Counted from the stretch's first letter, positions 17,937 through 28,866 are shown. The stretch is 64,000 nt of DNA from Mucilaginibacter sp. (GCA_028288025.1 JAQBOM010000039.1:48051-112050); one strand, 5' to 3'. Numbers and translations: made by a program. Notes: generated by a model from the letters alone, not told the origin.

Positions 17937-20900
17937 ATGCTGTTAAAAAGATTGCCGTTTGTTTTAGCGGTATTGTTTATCTCTTTGCAAAGTTATGCCC
18001 AGTCCGGTACGGCAATAAAAAAACCAACCACATCATTTGATATTTCCGATTCAGGCTGGCGTTTATGGCCTGATCGGGATGCAACCTGGCAGGACGATGA
18101 TATTTATTTACCATCAGAAGTTAATTTGAGTAAGATGAAGGTTAATCTGCCTACCGGCGGATGGCAGGCGCTAACGCACGAGGGGATAAACGTAACCTTA
18201 CCAAGTACAGTTGAGGAGCATTATTGGGGAAAGTTTGGGCGCAGGCCGTATACTAAAAATGAGGCACAGAAAGGTAAGGGGACTGCATTTGGAAATGGCA
18301 ATTACCTGGGTGTATCCTGGTGGTGGCGTAATATACAAGTGCCGCAATTTAAACCCGGCCAGCGTGTGATCGTATGGTTTCGCGGTGCCAGGCTGCGGTC
18401 GGAGGTTTATTGCAATGGCAAATTATGCGGCTATTCCATTATGGGTGAGTTGCCTTTCCAGGCTGACATTACGGATGCGGTAAAACCCGGAGAAACAACT
18501 CGGCTCGCCGTTCGGATCACCAACCCTGGCGGGCATTTGGACTGGATTGATTTTGCCCAGATGCGCATACAATGGGGCAAGTACTTTTTACCCCCCTCCC
18601 ATGGTTTTGGCGGCCTGGATAATGATATCCAATTGCGTGTACGTGATAACGTTTCAATCACCGACCTGGCGGCTATCAACAAGCCCGACTTGCACGAGGT
18701 GCATTTAGTGGCCGAAGTAAATAGTATTGGAAAGTCATATAATGGCCCGGTTAAGTTTAATATTCTTTATAATGGCAAAGTAGTTTGGAGCGGTGACAAA
18801 CAAGTTAGTCTCGCTGCCGGCCAAATGAAGGCAGTTGAGTTGGATGCACACCTAAATTCAGCCATGCCATGGGGGCTTGACCACCCGGTATTATACAAAG
18901 CAAAGGCGTCTCTGCCAGGCTTATCAGCAAGTGACCGCCAGGTTAATTTTGGTTTCAGGTACATGACAGCCACGGGCATAGGCAGCAACGCTAAATTAGT
19001 ATTTAATAACAAACGTATTGTGCCGATATCAGCGATATCATGGGGCTACTGGGGCCGAAATGGTCTTTGGCCTGATGCCGAAATGGCTAACCGCGAAGTA
19101 ATGGCCGCAAAAAAAATGGGTTTGAACTGCCTTCAGTTCCATCGTAACATTGGCAGGCCCGCTGTGCTCGATGTTCAGGATAAGAAAGGTTTATTGAGAT
19201 GCGAGGAACCCGGCGGCGGCAAATTCGCCGTAGGAGCGCGTTACGCAAGCGGCCCATTTGGCCCCAATGGTGAATTTTTAGGTAAAGATGAACAGTTGTT
19301 AAATGCACTTAAGCCAAAAAAGAGTTACATACAACCTGATACAGTAAACACAAGTGGTGCAGGCCCCGATGGTGACGGCCAGGCATTCTGGGAAAAATAT
19401 GAGGAAGAAAAGATTTTGGAAATGGTTAAAAGGGACCGTAGCCATCCCTCATTGATCATGTATACCATCCAGAATGAATCAAGCGAGCTGGATTTACGCA
19501 ACCCGCGTATTTACAGGCTGTTTCGAGAAATGCATGCGCTTGATCCGAGCCGTATCATCGCTTTTTACTCCGGCGGCGAACCAAAAAATGCACAGGTATT
19601 GATGCTGCCTTACAGCAACAATATCAGTTATGCCGGTACATCTAACCCTTACGCAGGATGGCAGGATATCCATACCTGCGGCGGCCCGTGTAATTACCTT
19701 GATTTCTTGTATACAGATCCGGCAAACTTCAGGCAAAAGCAAAAATCATCCGCACATACCAATATCAATATGTGGGGCGAAATGCTTGGCGCTGCCACGC
19801 CTGATAACTATGATCAGCTCGTACATTCATTCAATAAACAGCATCCCGATGGCTATGAAAAGGATGATGCAACGGAAGTGCTTAACGGTTACCACCAGTT
19901 TTTAGATAAATGGGGCTTCCGCAAAGCTTTTCCTACAGATTCGGCCCTGTTTACCGCTATTGGTTACCGGACGTATTATTTCTGGAAGAGGATGGTTGAA
20001 CAATCGCGGATTGAAAATAACAATGATTACATTGTAATTAGCGGGTGGGAAAGCACTACCATTGATAATCATTCAGGTTTGGTAGATAATCACCGTTTCC
20101 TGAAGGGCGACCCTGCCGAAATAGCGGCGGCTTGCAAGCCGGAAATATTGGTTATTGAACCACGGCACATGATCGTGGCAAAAGGGGATAAGGATATTGC
20201 CGACGTTTTTCTGGTAAATGAAACTAACCGCAATGGTGCATACAAGCTAAAGCTGACGGTTAAGCGTCCGGATGGGTCTATTGCCTATCAAACAGAAAAA
20301 GAAGTGACCATTGCCGGAGGGGATACCTATGGCCAGTTATTAACGGGAGGTATTGAATTTACTGCTGATGCGAGCGGCATGTTGAAAGTAGAAGCCATCA
20401 TCACGCCAAAGCAACCAGGTATAAAACCATTGGCCGGCTCGGAAGAGATAAGCGTAGTGGACGTAGCATTGGCGCCGTTTTTCAAAAATGTAGCTGTTGC
20501 TGAGTCGGATAATGAACTAACCCGCACACTTAAAGATAAATGGAACATTGATCCTCAAAAGTTAACTGATGTAGCCCCGGATAAACGGCTGGACGTTATT
20601 GTTTTGTCAACCAAAATGGCGGGTAACGAATTGTTTAAGGCATCTAAAGTGATGAACAATGCACCTGTATCCGCAAATTTAATACCGGAAGGACAGGCAG
20701 CTTCAGGCCAGGCTAAAACGGTTGCCCTTGCTGTGCCGATGCAATCGGGTATTTCGGTTACTGAATTTGATGCGGCGCTGGAACGAGTGAAAAATGATGG
20801 TACACGCCTCGTGCTGTGGCCGGACAATGAGCGCGGCGCCGATGCTTTTGCCAAAGAGCTGGCTAAACGAAATATCGTAAAATACGCAGGCAAGGCAGGT

Positions 20901-21296
20901 AATCTTAACGCCCCCTGGTTTGGCTCATGGTTCTTTGTACGCAAACATTGGCTGCTTAGCGGGCTGCCGGCCGACTGTGCTATGGACTGGCGTTATGGAA
21001 TAAGCGCTTTTGGCGGTCCCGAATGGCTGAAAGAAAGTCCAAAAGGTACAGATACCCAGGGATTGTTACTGGACGGAAAAGGCGTTGAGGCCTTCATAGG
21101 CTATGGCGCCGACCATAATCCAAACGTAGGTATTTCAGGCTGTGTAATTCCGTATGGCAAGGGACAAATAGTGCTTTATTGTTTACCGCAACTGGTACAA
21201 AGCCTGCAAACAAAAGGCGATTTTGCAATTAACCGGACCATTTGCGAGCGTTTACTGGCCAATAGTCTGCAATCAAAGCAGGATGAAGTTAAATAG
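17937..21296 (+). CDS. Large secreted glycoside hydrolase family 2-type protein
   Basis: 1119 residues from ATG 17937; the upstream TTG at 17892 lies inside the promoter -7 element and is rejected. It has a signal peptide (LPFVLAVLFISLQSYAQ) and an N-terminal GH2 sugar-binding jelly roll with WWWRNIQVP and RGARLRSEVYCNGK. An immunoglobulin-like domain is followed by a TIM barrel with acid/base E514 in TIQNESSEL and probable nucleophile E615 in NMWGEMLG. The C-terminal 350 residues are beta-rich (VFLVNETNRNG..., typical of extra GH2 beta-domains) and finish with an alpha/beta region. The QNES version of the usual NE motif marks a divergent GH2 branch. It is the first gene of an operon: the esterase gene starts 6 bp after its stop. 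Confidence 0.82.
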   Translation: MLLKRLPFVLAVLFISLQSYAQSGTAIKKPTTSFDISDSGWRLWPDRDATWQDDDIYLPSEVNLSKMKVNLPTGGWQALTHEGINVTLPSTVEEHYWGKFGRRPYTKNEAQKGKGTAFGNGNYLGVSWWWRNIQVPQFKPGQRVIVWFRGARLRSEVYCNGKLCGYSIMGELPFQADITDAVKPGETTRLAVRITNPGGHLDWIDFAQMRIQWGKYFLPPSHGFGGLDNDIQLRVRDNVSITDLAAINKPDLHEVHLVAEVNSIGKSYNGPVKFNILYNGKVVWSGDKQVSLAAGQMKAVELDAHLNSAMPWGLDHPVLYKAKASLPGLSASDRQVNFGFRYMTATGIGSNAKLVFNNKRIVPISAISWGYWGRNGLWPDAEMANREVMAAKKMGLNCLQFHRNIGRPAVLDVQDKKGLLRCEEPGGGKFAVGARYASGPFGPNGEFLGKDEQLLNALKPKKSYIQPDTVNTSGAGPDGDGQAFWEKYEEEKILEMVKRDRSHPSLIMYTIQNESSELDLRNPRIYRLFREMHALDPSRIIAFYSGGEPKNAQVLMLPYSNNISYAGTSNPYAGWQDIHTCGGPCNYLDFLYTDPANFRQKQKSSAHTNINMWGEMLGAATPDNYDQLVHSFNKQHPDGYEKDDATEVLNGYHQFLDKWGFRKAFPTDSALFTAIGYRTYYFWKRMVEQSRIENNNDYIVISGWESTTIDNHSGLVDNHRFLKGDPAEIAAACKPEILVIEPRHMIVAKGDKDIADVFLVNETNRNGAYKLKLTVKRPDGSIAYQTEKEVTIAGGDTYGQLLTGGIEFTADASGMLKVEAIITPKQPGIKPLAGSEEISVVDVALAPFFKNVAVAESDNELTRTLKDKWNIDPQKLTDVAPDKRLDVIVLSTKMAGNELFKASKVMNNAPVSANLIPEGQAASGQAKTVALAVPMQSGISVTEFDAALERVKNDGTRLVLWPDNERGADAFAKELAKRNIVKYAGKAGNLNAPWFGSWFFVRKHWLLSGLPADCAMDWRYGISAFGGPEWLKESPKGTDTQGLLLDGKGVEAFIGYGADHNPNVGISGCVIPYGKGQIVLYCLPQLVQSLQTKGDFAINRTICERLLANSLQSKQDEVK

Positions 21297-21302
21297 ACAA
21301 CT

Positions 21303-22730
21303 ATGAAATACTTAATTTTTGCCGCACTTGTTTTTAGCGGGCTAACAACTTTTGCACAAACTGATAGCAAAATAAAGGTGGCCTGTATAGGCGCGAGTAT
21401 TACCTACGGCGCAAGAATAGCGGACAGGGAGCAAAATTCTTACCCGGCACAGCTTCAAAAAATGCTGGGCAATAAATACCAGGTCGAAAATTACGGCGTA
21501 AGCGGCTGTACTTTGTTGCGTAACGGGGACATGCCCTACTGGCATACCAAACAATACCGGGACGCTTTGGCTGATAACCCGGATGTGGTTATTATTGATC
21601 TGGGGGGCAACGACAGCAAATTGATCAATCGGATACACCTTGACGAGTTCGAAAAGGATTACGCTGATTTTATTCATTCTTTTGCGCAACTCCCGTCCCA
21701 CCCGCGTATAATTTTATTGCTGGCCATGCCTTCTTTTGTAAAAGACACAACCGGTATCTGGACCCCTGTAATTGTTAAAAAGATAAATCCCCGGATACAG
21801 AATGTAGCTTTCGCAGAACAGGCGGAGGTTATAGATATGTATTCGCCTTTTATAAATAAGGAGGCAAACATGCCTGACAAAATACATCCCGACAAAGAAG
21901 GTGCGACTATTATGGCTCAAAACGTTTACAGGGTGATAGCACAAAAGCGGGATATGGATTTTAATATATTTAACAACTTGCACGTTCCCATAAAACAAAG
22001 TTCATTTTACGGTTATGCCTGCGCGGATTTTATTTATAAAGGACGTGCCTGTAAAATTGCAAAACCTAAAATTGCGGCCAAAGGACATCCATGGCTTTGG
22101 CGTGCACGTTTTTGGGGTCACGAACCGCAAACAGACCTTGCGTTGCTGCAGCAGGGGTTCCATATCGTGTATTGTGATGTGGCTGAAATGTTAGGCAATA
22201 GCGAAGCCATTACAGATTGGGATAATTATTATCAGCTGCTGCGCAAAGCAGGGCTTGGCAAAAAGGCAGTGTTCGTAGGCATGAGCCGCGGAGGTGTATA
22301 TGTATTTAACTGGGCCGCCGTAAATCCGGGTAAAGTTGCATGTGTTTATTTGGATAACCCGTTGTTGAATTTCCCCGCGTGGGCGGCACAATTTACCCAT
22401 AAAACAGAGGTAAAGGATGCTATGTTCCTGGCTTTTAAAAAGGATTTCAATTTAGTTAGCGACGAGGATATACTGAACTTTAAGGACAGCCCGGTTGATA
22501 AAGTGAAGCAAATTGTAAAAGGCAAATACCCCATTCTTATTTTGTGCGCCGATGCGGATGAAGCAGTATCCCCACGAGAAAATACTTTACTTTTTGAACA
22601 AAAAGTAAAAGAACTGAACGGCAACATTACAGTGATCCATAAACCAGGGTTTAAACATCACCCGCATAGTTTACCTAACCCGGCGCCGATCGTTGATTTT
22701 ATTTTGAAAGCGACGGGTTATAATATTTGA
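21303..22730 (+). CDS. Two-domain esterase: SGNH/GDSL hydrolase fused to alpha/beta hydrolase
   Basis: 475 residues with a signal peptide (LIFAALVFSGLTTFAQ). The first domain (about 22-215) is an SGNH hydrolase: GASIT with S32, GGNDSK as block III, and DKIHPD with D192 and H195 as block V. The second domain (about 230-475) is an alpha/beta hydrolase with nucleophile elbow GMSRGG (S328), an acid candidate in ILCADADEAV and a late histidine in the GFKHHPHS region. Both catalytic sets look complete, so the protein may remove two kinds of ester, such as acetyl groups, from one glycan. It sits between GH2 and GH95 in a tight operon, which supports glycan de-esterification. Exact substrates are unknown. 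Confidence 0.85.
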   Translation: MKYLIFAALVFSGLTTFAQTDSKIKVACIGASITYGARIADREQNSYPAQLQKMLGNKYQVENYGVSGCTLLRNGDMPYWHTKQYRDALADNPDVVIIDLGGNDSKLINRIHLDEFEKDYADFIHSFAQLPSHPRIILLLAMPSFVKDTTGIWTPVIVKKINPRIQNVAFAEQAEVIDMYSPFINKEANMPDKIHPDKEGATIMAQNVYRVIAQKRDMDFNIFNNLHVPIKQSSFYGYACADFIYKGRACKIAKPKIAAKGHPWLWRARFWGHEPQTDLALLQQGFHIVYCDVAEMLGNSEAITDWDNYYQLLRKAGLGKKAVFVGMSRGGVYVFNWAAVNPGKVACVYLDNPLLNFPAWAAQFTHKTEVKDAMFLAFKKDFNLVSDEDILNFKDSPVDKVKQIVKGKYPILILCADADEAVSPRENTLLFEQKVKELNGNITVIHKPGFKHHPHSLPNPAPIVDFILKATGYNI

Positions 22731-22750
22731 ATAAGTTGATTTTTAAACTG

Positions 22751-25213
22751 ATGAGAAAATTAATATTTATTGTTTTTCTTGCTTTTTCTGGCCTGGCAAC
22801 TGCCCAGGATGCCCAATTGAAGCTGTGGTATAATAAACCGGCGGGCAATGTTTGGGAACAGGCGTTACCTTTGGGTAACGGCCGGCTGGCTGCCATGGTG
22901 TATGGTAATCCGGAGAAGGAGAGTGTTAAACTCAATGAAGCCACTGTTTGGAGTGGCGGCCCCAACCGTAACGATAGTGAAACCTCGTTGGAAGCAGTGG
23001 CACAGGTACGCGAACTGATATTTGAGGGAAAAAATAAAGAAGCGGCGGATTTGGCTTCAAAAAAGATAAAATCCAACAAAATAAACGGGATGCAGTTTCA
23101 ACCCGTTGGCAATCTCAATCTTTATTTTCCCGGTCATGAGTCGTTTACTAATTATTATAGAGAGCTCGACCTGAAACGTGCGGTAACTACTACCGCATAT
23201 ACGGTTAACGGCGTGCGGTTTAAACGGGAGACTTTTGCTTCCCTGCCGGACCAGGTTATCGTAATGCATTTAACCTCTGATAACCCCGGAAGCATAACAT
23301 TCACAGCGTCCACGTTCAGCACGCAGCGTTCATCTGTTCATACAAAAGAAAAGGACGAATTGGTACTTTCAGGCATCAGCGGCGATAAGGATGGTGTGAA
23401 AAGTAAAATCAGGTTTCAATCCCTTATAAAACTCAAAACGGAGGGCGGCAAAGCGGCCTCAACAGATTCAACGGTTACAGTTACCGGCGCTAACGCTGTT
23501 ACTATTTATATATCAATAGCCACAAATTTTATCAATTACCGGGATGTGAGCGGTAATGAAGAAAGCCGGGCGACAGCTTACCTGGATAAAGCTATGCTGA
23601 AACCCTACAGCCAGTTGCTGAGTGCTCACATATCGGCTTATGAAAAATATTTCGGCCGTGTAAAATTAAACCTGGGAAGCACCGATTCGGTTAAAAATCC
23701 TACCGATATACGCATCCGGGATTTTGCCAGTGATAACGACCCGCAATTGGTGTCGTTATATTTTCAGTTTGGGAGGTACCTGCTTATTTCATCATCACAG
23801 CCGGGCGGTCAGCCTGCCAACTTGCAGGGCATATGGAACGACAAGCAAAACCCGCCGTGGGGCAGTAAATATACGATCAACATCAATACCGAAATGAACT
23901 ATTGGCCCGCTGAAGAAACCAACCTGGCGGAGATGCATGAACCGCTGATAAAGATGGTGCAAGAGCTTGCTGTAACCGGGCAGGAGACAGCCCGAAAAAT
24001 GTATGGCGTTGGCGGCTGGGTTGCGCACCATAATACCGACCTATGGCGGATAACTGGTCCAGTGGACGGTGTTTTCTCGGGTATGTGGCCTTCAGGCGGC
24101 GCCTGGCTGAGTCGTCATTTATGGGACAAATATTTGTATAACGGTGATGCAGGCTATTTAAGATCGGTATATCCGGCGTTAAAAGGCGCGGCACAATTTT
24201 ACCTTGATTTTTTAATAGAGGAACCCGAGCATAAATGGCTCGTTATTTCGCCATCGTTATCGCCTGAAAACGGCCCTGCAGTTTACCACGGTGTTTCTAT
24301 CGATGCCGGTGTTACCATGGATAACCAGCTGGCCTTTGAACTTTTTTCAAACGTAATTAATGCAGCGAAAATTTTAAATCTCGACAAGGCATTTTCAGAA
24401 AAATTGTTAACTGCGCGTAACCGCCTGCCGCCTATGCAAATTGGCCAATACAGCCAGCTGCAGGAGTGGCTTCACGACCTGGATAGCCCGACTGATCACA
24501 ACCGCCATGTGTCGCATTTATTCGGATTATATCCCGGCAACCAAATATCGCCGTACCGCACGCCCGAACTTACCGATGCCGCGCGTACTTCGCTGATTTA
24601 CAGGACTGATATATCTACCGGGTGGTCAATGGGCTGGAAGGTGAATTTATGGGCGAGGCTGCTGGACGGAAACCATGCTTATAAATTGATCACAAATCAA
24701 TTGACGCCGGCCGGATTGAACAAAGGGGGTGCAAATAACGGCGGCGGTACCTATCCCAATATGTTTGATGCGCACCCACCGTTCCAGATTGACGGAAATT
24801 TTGGCTGCACAGCCGGTATTGCCGAAATGCTGCTGCAAAGCCAGGACGGCGCTATCAACCTGTTGCCGACTTTGCCAGATGCCTGGCCGAACGGCGAAGT
24901 GACCGGTTTAAAAGCCCGGGGAGGTTTTGAAATTATGGATATGCAATGGAAGAATGGGAAACTGGTAAAAGTGCAAATAAAGTCGCTTTTAGGCGGTAAT
25001 TGCCGCTTACGGGCGCCAAATGCATTAAAAATAACAGACGGAACAAGCTTAAAAATGGCCAAAGGAGCAAATGCAAATCCGTTTTTCAAAATAACCGAAA
25101 CGCCGCAGCCAATTATTTCGGCAAGAGCCCAATTGAAACCTGTACAGATTAAAACAACACAGATGTATGATCTTGCTACACAGCCAGGGGCTACATATAC
25201 TTTAGTTTATTAA
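22751..25213 (+). CDS. GH95 family glycoside hydrolase (alpha-L-fucosidase/alpha-L-galactosidase type)
   Basis: 820 residues from ATG 22751, 20 bp after the esterase stop; an in-frame TTG at 22727 overlaps the previous gene and adds no signal peptide sense. It has a signal peptide (FIVFLAFSGLATAQ) and an N-terminal beta-sandwich with the family opening WEQALPLGNGRLAAMVYG and NEATVWSGGPNRND. The (alpha/alpha)6 barrel contains INTEMNYWPAEETNL, the metal-free GH95 active-site block, and QIDGNFGCTAGIAEML with the aspartate that helps activate water. GH95 enzymes are inverting and remove terminal alpha-1,2-L-fucose or alpha-L-galactose, for example from xyloglucan or host-type glycans. It indicates a decorated substrate rather than plain mannan. 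Confidence 0.9.
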   Translation: MRKLIFIVFLAFSGLATAQDAQLKLWYNKPAGNVWEQALPLGNGRLAAMVYGNPEKESVKLNEATVWSGGPNRNDSETSLEAVAQVRELIFEGKNKEAADLASKKIKSNKINGMQFQPVGNLNLYFPGHESFTNYYRELDLKRAVTTTAYTVNGVRFKRETFASLPDQVIVMHLTSDNPGSITFTASTFSTQRSSVHTKEKDELVLSGISGDKDGVKSKIRFQSLIKLKTEGGKAASTDSTVTVTGANAVTIYISIATNFINYRDVSGNEESRATAYLDKAMLKPYSQLLSAHISAYEKYFGRVKLNLGSTDSVKNPTDIRIRDFASDNDPQLVSLYFQFGRYLLISSSQPGGQPANLQGIWNDKQNPPWGSKYTININTEMNYWPAEETNLAEMHEPLIKMVQELAVTGQETARKMYGVGGWVAHHNTDLWRITGPVDGVFSGMWPSGGAWLSRHLWDKYLYNGDAGYLRSVYPALKGAAQFYLDFLIEEPEHKWLVISPSLSPENGPAVYHGVSIDAGVTMDNQLAFELFSNVINAAKILNLDKAFSEKLLTARNRLPPMQIGQYSQLQEWLHDLDSPTDHNRHVSHLFGLYPGNQISPYRTPELTDAARTSLIYRTDISTGWSMGWKVNLWARLLDGNHAYKLITNQLTPAGLNKGGANNGGGTYPNMFDAHPPFQIDGNFGCTAGIAEMLLQSQDGAINLLPTLPDAWPNGEVTGLKARGGFEIMDMQWKNGKLVKVQIKSLLGGNCRLRAPNALKITDGTSLKMAKGANANPFFKITETPQPIISARAQLKPVQIKTTQMYDLATQPGATYTLVY

Positions 25214-25239
25214 AGAAATCGAGCATCACATCCATCCCA

Positions 25240-28200
25240 ATGAAAAAAACGAACTACCTGGTTACCCTAATCTTATTAGCCTTTTTCACAATCACAAATG
25301 TACACGCACAGGGTAATTTTAGTTTAACTGAGAATTTCGGGTCTTCTGCCGCGAAATATGAAAAAATCGGCCGGGGAGAGGCCGCTATAGCCAACTCATT
25401 GCTCACAACCAGGGATGCCTACCTCGGCTTTGGTGAAAACAGCTGGGCAAATTACGAGATCAAATTCAGGGCCCGGGTACCTCAAACAGCCGATCAGGTG
25501 CAGATATGTTCGGGTTTTCGTGCCGGTAACCGCGATGACCGGTATATAGTGATGCTTAAAGGCGGGATACAAAAAGACCTATACCTGGCGCGATTGGGTT
25601 ATATGGGCACTGACGACTTTTTAGCCTTGCGGCAATTGGATTTTCAGCCGGTGCCGGGAAAATGGTATGATTTTAAAATACAGGTGGCAGGTAACCGCAT
25701 CCGCATCTATTTAAATGACGAGAACTTGCCGCGTATTGATGTGATCGATAAATTGACTGATCTGGCACCAAAAGGTAAAGTGACGTTGGGTGGCAGCTGG
25801 ATCACCAATGAGTTTGCCAATCTTTCCATTAGGTCAATCAGCGCTGATGAGCTTTCGGGGCGGGTGCAGGAATATGCCGTTGCCGGTAAAAATAAGGAGG
25901 CGGAGCGCAAAATTCAGCGCAAAGCCTACCAACCCATAAATATCAAAAACATAAATAGCGGGCGTACAATAATATCATTGAACGGAAAATGGCTGTTTTC
26001 TCCGGGTTATGAAACTACGGATGACAGTTTAGCGATTAACCCGGTTGAAAGCGATAAGGATTGGCATATCATGACAGTCCCAAATTTCTGGAACCCCATC
26101 CACGTATGGCTGCATGGTGAAAAATATAACAGTGCCAGTAAAGGCGTATCAGACAATTACTTCCAGAAGGAAGCCGACCGTTGCAGTGCCTACACTTTTG
26201 ATTACAAAAAAACAAATGTAGGCTGGTACCGCCAGTGGATAAATTTGCCCGATGCGATTAAGGGGAAAAATCTTCAGCTTTCATTTGACGCCGTATCCAA
26301 AGTGGCCGAAGTATACATTAACGGCGTAAAAGCCGGCAGCCACATAGGTATGTTTGGCAATTTTGAGGTGAATGCTACCGGCCTGTTTAAACCCGGTAAA
26401 AACCTGGTGACGGTAAAGGTAGTACGGGATTATGTAAAGAATATTAAAGACGCCGACAAGTTGGCTGGTGTAGCGGTGACTGTTGAGGTTACTCAAAAAA
26501 TGGTGCAGGACTTGGCCCATGGCTTTTTTGGTGATGATCCGGCAGGTATTTGGCAGCCGGTATCGCTCGTCATAACCAATCCTGTAAGGATTGAGGATGT
26601 TTTTATCCAACCCACGCTTGCCGGGGCCGATTTTAATATTACCGTGAAAAACGATGCTGATAAAACGTCGGTCTTTTCTGTCGGCACCGGCATCACTGGT
26701 TTTAAAGAGAACGATCTTTTATATAAAGCTCTCTCCCTGAAGGGCCTGGAAATTCAGCCCGGCGAACAAAAAACATTTACGTATCATATTGCAGGCCTGC
26801 AGCCCCGGTTATGGTCGCCGGATCATCCGAATTTATATGACTTTGAGTTTACTTTGTTAACGGGAAACAACACGGCCGTAGATTCAAAAATGATCAGGTC
26901 GGGTTTTCGTACGTTTAAATCTGTTGGCGATTATCTGTACCTCAATGGCAAACGCTACTGGCTGCGCGGCGGGAATCAAACAGCATTGCCTTTAGCCCCT
27001 AACGATACTGCCCTTGCCGATAAGTTCACTAAACTAATGAAGGCTGGGAACATTGTGGTAACCCGTACCCATACCGTACCGGCTACCGAAACCTGGATGG
27101 ATGCTTTCGACGCGAACGGTATCGGCGTAAGTTACGAGGGCACATGGCCATGGCTGTTCCTGCAAAGCAGCATGCCGCAAGCAAACCTGGTAAATTTATG
27201 GAAAGAGGAATTTTATGACCTGCTGAAAAAGTATCGTAATCATCCCTCACTCTTGTTTTGGACTGTGAATAATGAAATGAAATTTTACGATAACGACCCA
27301 GATGCTGCGCGTGCGGACGTAAAAATGCATATCATATCGGATGTTGTAAAGCACATGCGTGTGGTTGACCCCACAAGGCCGATTGTATTTGACTCCAATT
27401 ATAAGCGGAACGTTAAAAAATTTGGTGCAGATTATTTTAATACAATAGATGACGGTGACATCGATGACCCGCATGCTTATTTGAACTGGTATGATTACTC
27501 CATATTTGATTATTTTAAAGGCGAATGGCAGCAAAAAAATAAAAATGAAGGGCGCCCGCTGATCAGCCAGGAAATGTCTACCGGTTATACGGATGAGACA
27601 GGGCATGCTACCAGGTTTTATAATTACGTGCACCAAAACCCCGAGTCGCTTGCCGGTAAGTTTACCTATGAGTACTGCGACCCTAAATATTTTATGATAC
27701 CGCAGGCCTTTATTACAAAGGAGCTCGCCGAGGCGCTGCGCCGAAGCGACGACAGATCGGCGGGGATATTGCATTTTGCTTTAATTACCTGGTTCAGTAA
27801 TGTTTACCTGGCTAACGGCATTAAGCCTTTTCCGGTATATTATGATATGCAAAAGGCGCTTCAGCCGGTGCTTGTTTCGGCCGAACTATGGGGACGTCAC
27901 TTTTATTCGGGAACCCAACTCCCGGTAAGGATATGTGTAATTGATGATAAGGAGGATGGCACGGCTTTACCTGCATCAAAATTACAATGGCAGCTGGTTG
28001 GCAATGACGGATATGCGTTAGCTGGTGGTGAAGTGCCTGTGCCGCAGGTTGAGCATTATACCCGGCAATGGCTGGAACCACATATCAATATTCCCGCCGG
28101 ATTGCCAAAAGATAAAATTGCCGGCAAGCTGTTACTAAAGCTTGTAGCAGGTGGGAAAACCGTTTCAGAAAATTACTATGATGTATTGCTGGCCAATAAA

Positions 28201-28866
28201 GCCGGGCTCAATACGGCTAAACTGGCCGGGAAAAAGATAGCACTATATGACGCAGGTAAACAGATAAGCCCATCGCTTGATTTCCTGGGGATTAAATACG
28301 TGCCCTCATCAACATTGGCTGAACTGCTAAAGCAGAAGGCGGATGTATATGTGTTATCCGGACTCGACTCTGTTTCAACCACGGCTGAAGATATAAAAAG
28401 CATCAGGAACTTAATAGCAGGTGGCGGGAAAGTGTTGTTACCATCATCAGGTGACGTGGCCCGTATTTTATATCCAGAATACATCAGGAGTGTGATGAAG
28501 GTAAACGGCGAGATAACCACCATGGATATTCCTGAATCGGACATATTTAATGGCATTGAACCATTGGAGACACGGTATTTAAATAACAATAAGCGCGAAA
28601 GCCCGGCTGCAATTTCGGGCGCTTATCGTATCAACCGCAACCCGAATATAGAGGCGCTGGCATCATTTACAAAGATACATGGTTATTTACCGGGACAGGT
28701 GAAGGATCGTGTAAAGCGACTTGATGAGATAAAAGGATTTTCCATTGTTAAAATAAAGGATCATGACGGCGAAGTGCTGTTATCCGAAATGATGCTGGAT
28801 AAAACAGTAACAGACCCTGTGGCAGGAAAATTATTAGTGAACATGCTGGTTGACCTGTCCAAATAA
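25240..28866 (+). CDS. GH2 family protein with N-terminal LamG/DUF1080-like domain
   Basis: 1208 residues with a signal peptide (LILLAFFTITNVHAQG). Residues about 22-205 form a concanavalin-like domain (FSLTENFGSS, then WYDFKIQVAGNRIRIYLND), possibly carbohydrate-binding. The GH2 part follows: SLNGKWLFSPGYE near 245, a jelly roll to about 445, an immunoglobulin-like domain, and a TIM barrel with acid/base E679 in WTVNNEM and nucleophile E778 in LISQEMSTGY. The last 270 residues include an alpha/beta segment (ADVYVLSGLDSV, GGGKVLLPSSGD) similar to the extra domains of the GH2 at 9169. It starts 26 bp after GH95 and so closes the operon begun at 17937, unless read-through includes the GH99-like gene. 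Confidence 0.87.
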   Translation: MKKTNYLVTLILLAFFTITNVHAQGNFSLTENFGSSAAKYEKIGRGEAAIANSLLTTRDAYLGFGENSWANYEIKFRARVPQTADQVQICSGFRAGNRDDRYIVMLKGGIQKDLYLARLGYMGTDDFLALRQLDFQPVPGKWYDFKIQVAGNRIRIYLNDENLPRIDVIDKLTDLAPKGKVTLGGSWITNEFANLSIRSISADELSGRVQEYAVAGKNKEAERKIQRKAYQPINIKNINSGRTIISLNGKWLFSPGYETTDDSLAINPVESDKDWHIMTVPNFWNPIHVWLHGEKYNSASKGVSDNYFQKEADRCSAYTFDYKKTNVGWYRQWINLPDAIKGKNLQLSFDAVSKVAEVYINGVKAGSHIGMFGNFEVNATGLFKPGKNLVTVKVVRDYVKNIKDADKLAGVAVTVEVTQKMVQDLAHGFFGDDPAGIWQPVSLVITNPVRIEDVFIQPTLAGADFNITVKNDADKTSVFSVGTGITGFKENDLLYKALSLKGLEIQPGEQKTFTYHIAGLQPRLWSPDHPNLYDFEFTLLTGNNTAVDSKMIRSGFRTFKSVGDYLYLNGKRYWLRGGNQTALPLAPNDTALADKFTKLMKAGNIVVTRTHTVPATETWMDAFDANGIGVSYEGTWPWLFLQSSMPQANLVNLWKEEFYDLLKKYRNHPSLLFWTVNNEMKFYDNDPDAARADVKMHIISDVVKHMRVVDPTRPIVFDSNYKRNVKKFGADYFNTIDDGDIDDPHAYLNWYDYSIFDYFKGEWQQKNKNEGRPLISQEMSTGYTDETGHATRFYNYVHQNPESLAGKFTYEYCDPKYFMIPQAFITKELAEALRRSDDRSAGILHFALITWFSNVYLANGIKPFPVYYDMQKALQPVLVSAELWGRHFYSGTQLPVRICVIDDKEDGTALPASKLQWQLVGNDGYALAGGEVPVPQVEHYTRQWLEPHINIPAGLPKDKIAGKLLLKLVAGGKTVSENYYDVLLANKAGLNTAKLAGKKIALYDAGKQISPSLDFLGIKYVPSSTLAELLKQKADVYVLSGLDSVSTTAEDIKSIRNLIAGGGKVLLPSSGDVARILYPEYIRSVMKVNGEITTMDIPESDIFNGIEPLETRYLNNNKRESPAAISGAYRINRNPNIEALASFTKIHGYLPGQVKDRVKRLDEIKGFSIVKIKDHDGEVLLSEMMLDKTVTDPVAGKLLVNMLVDLSK

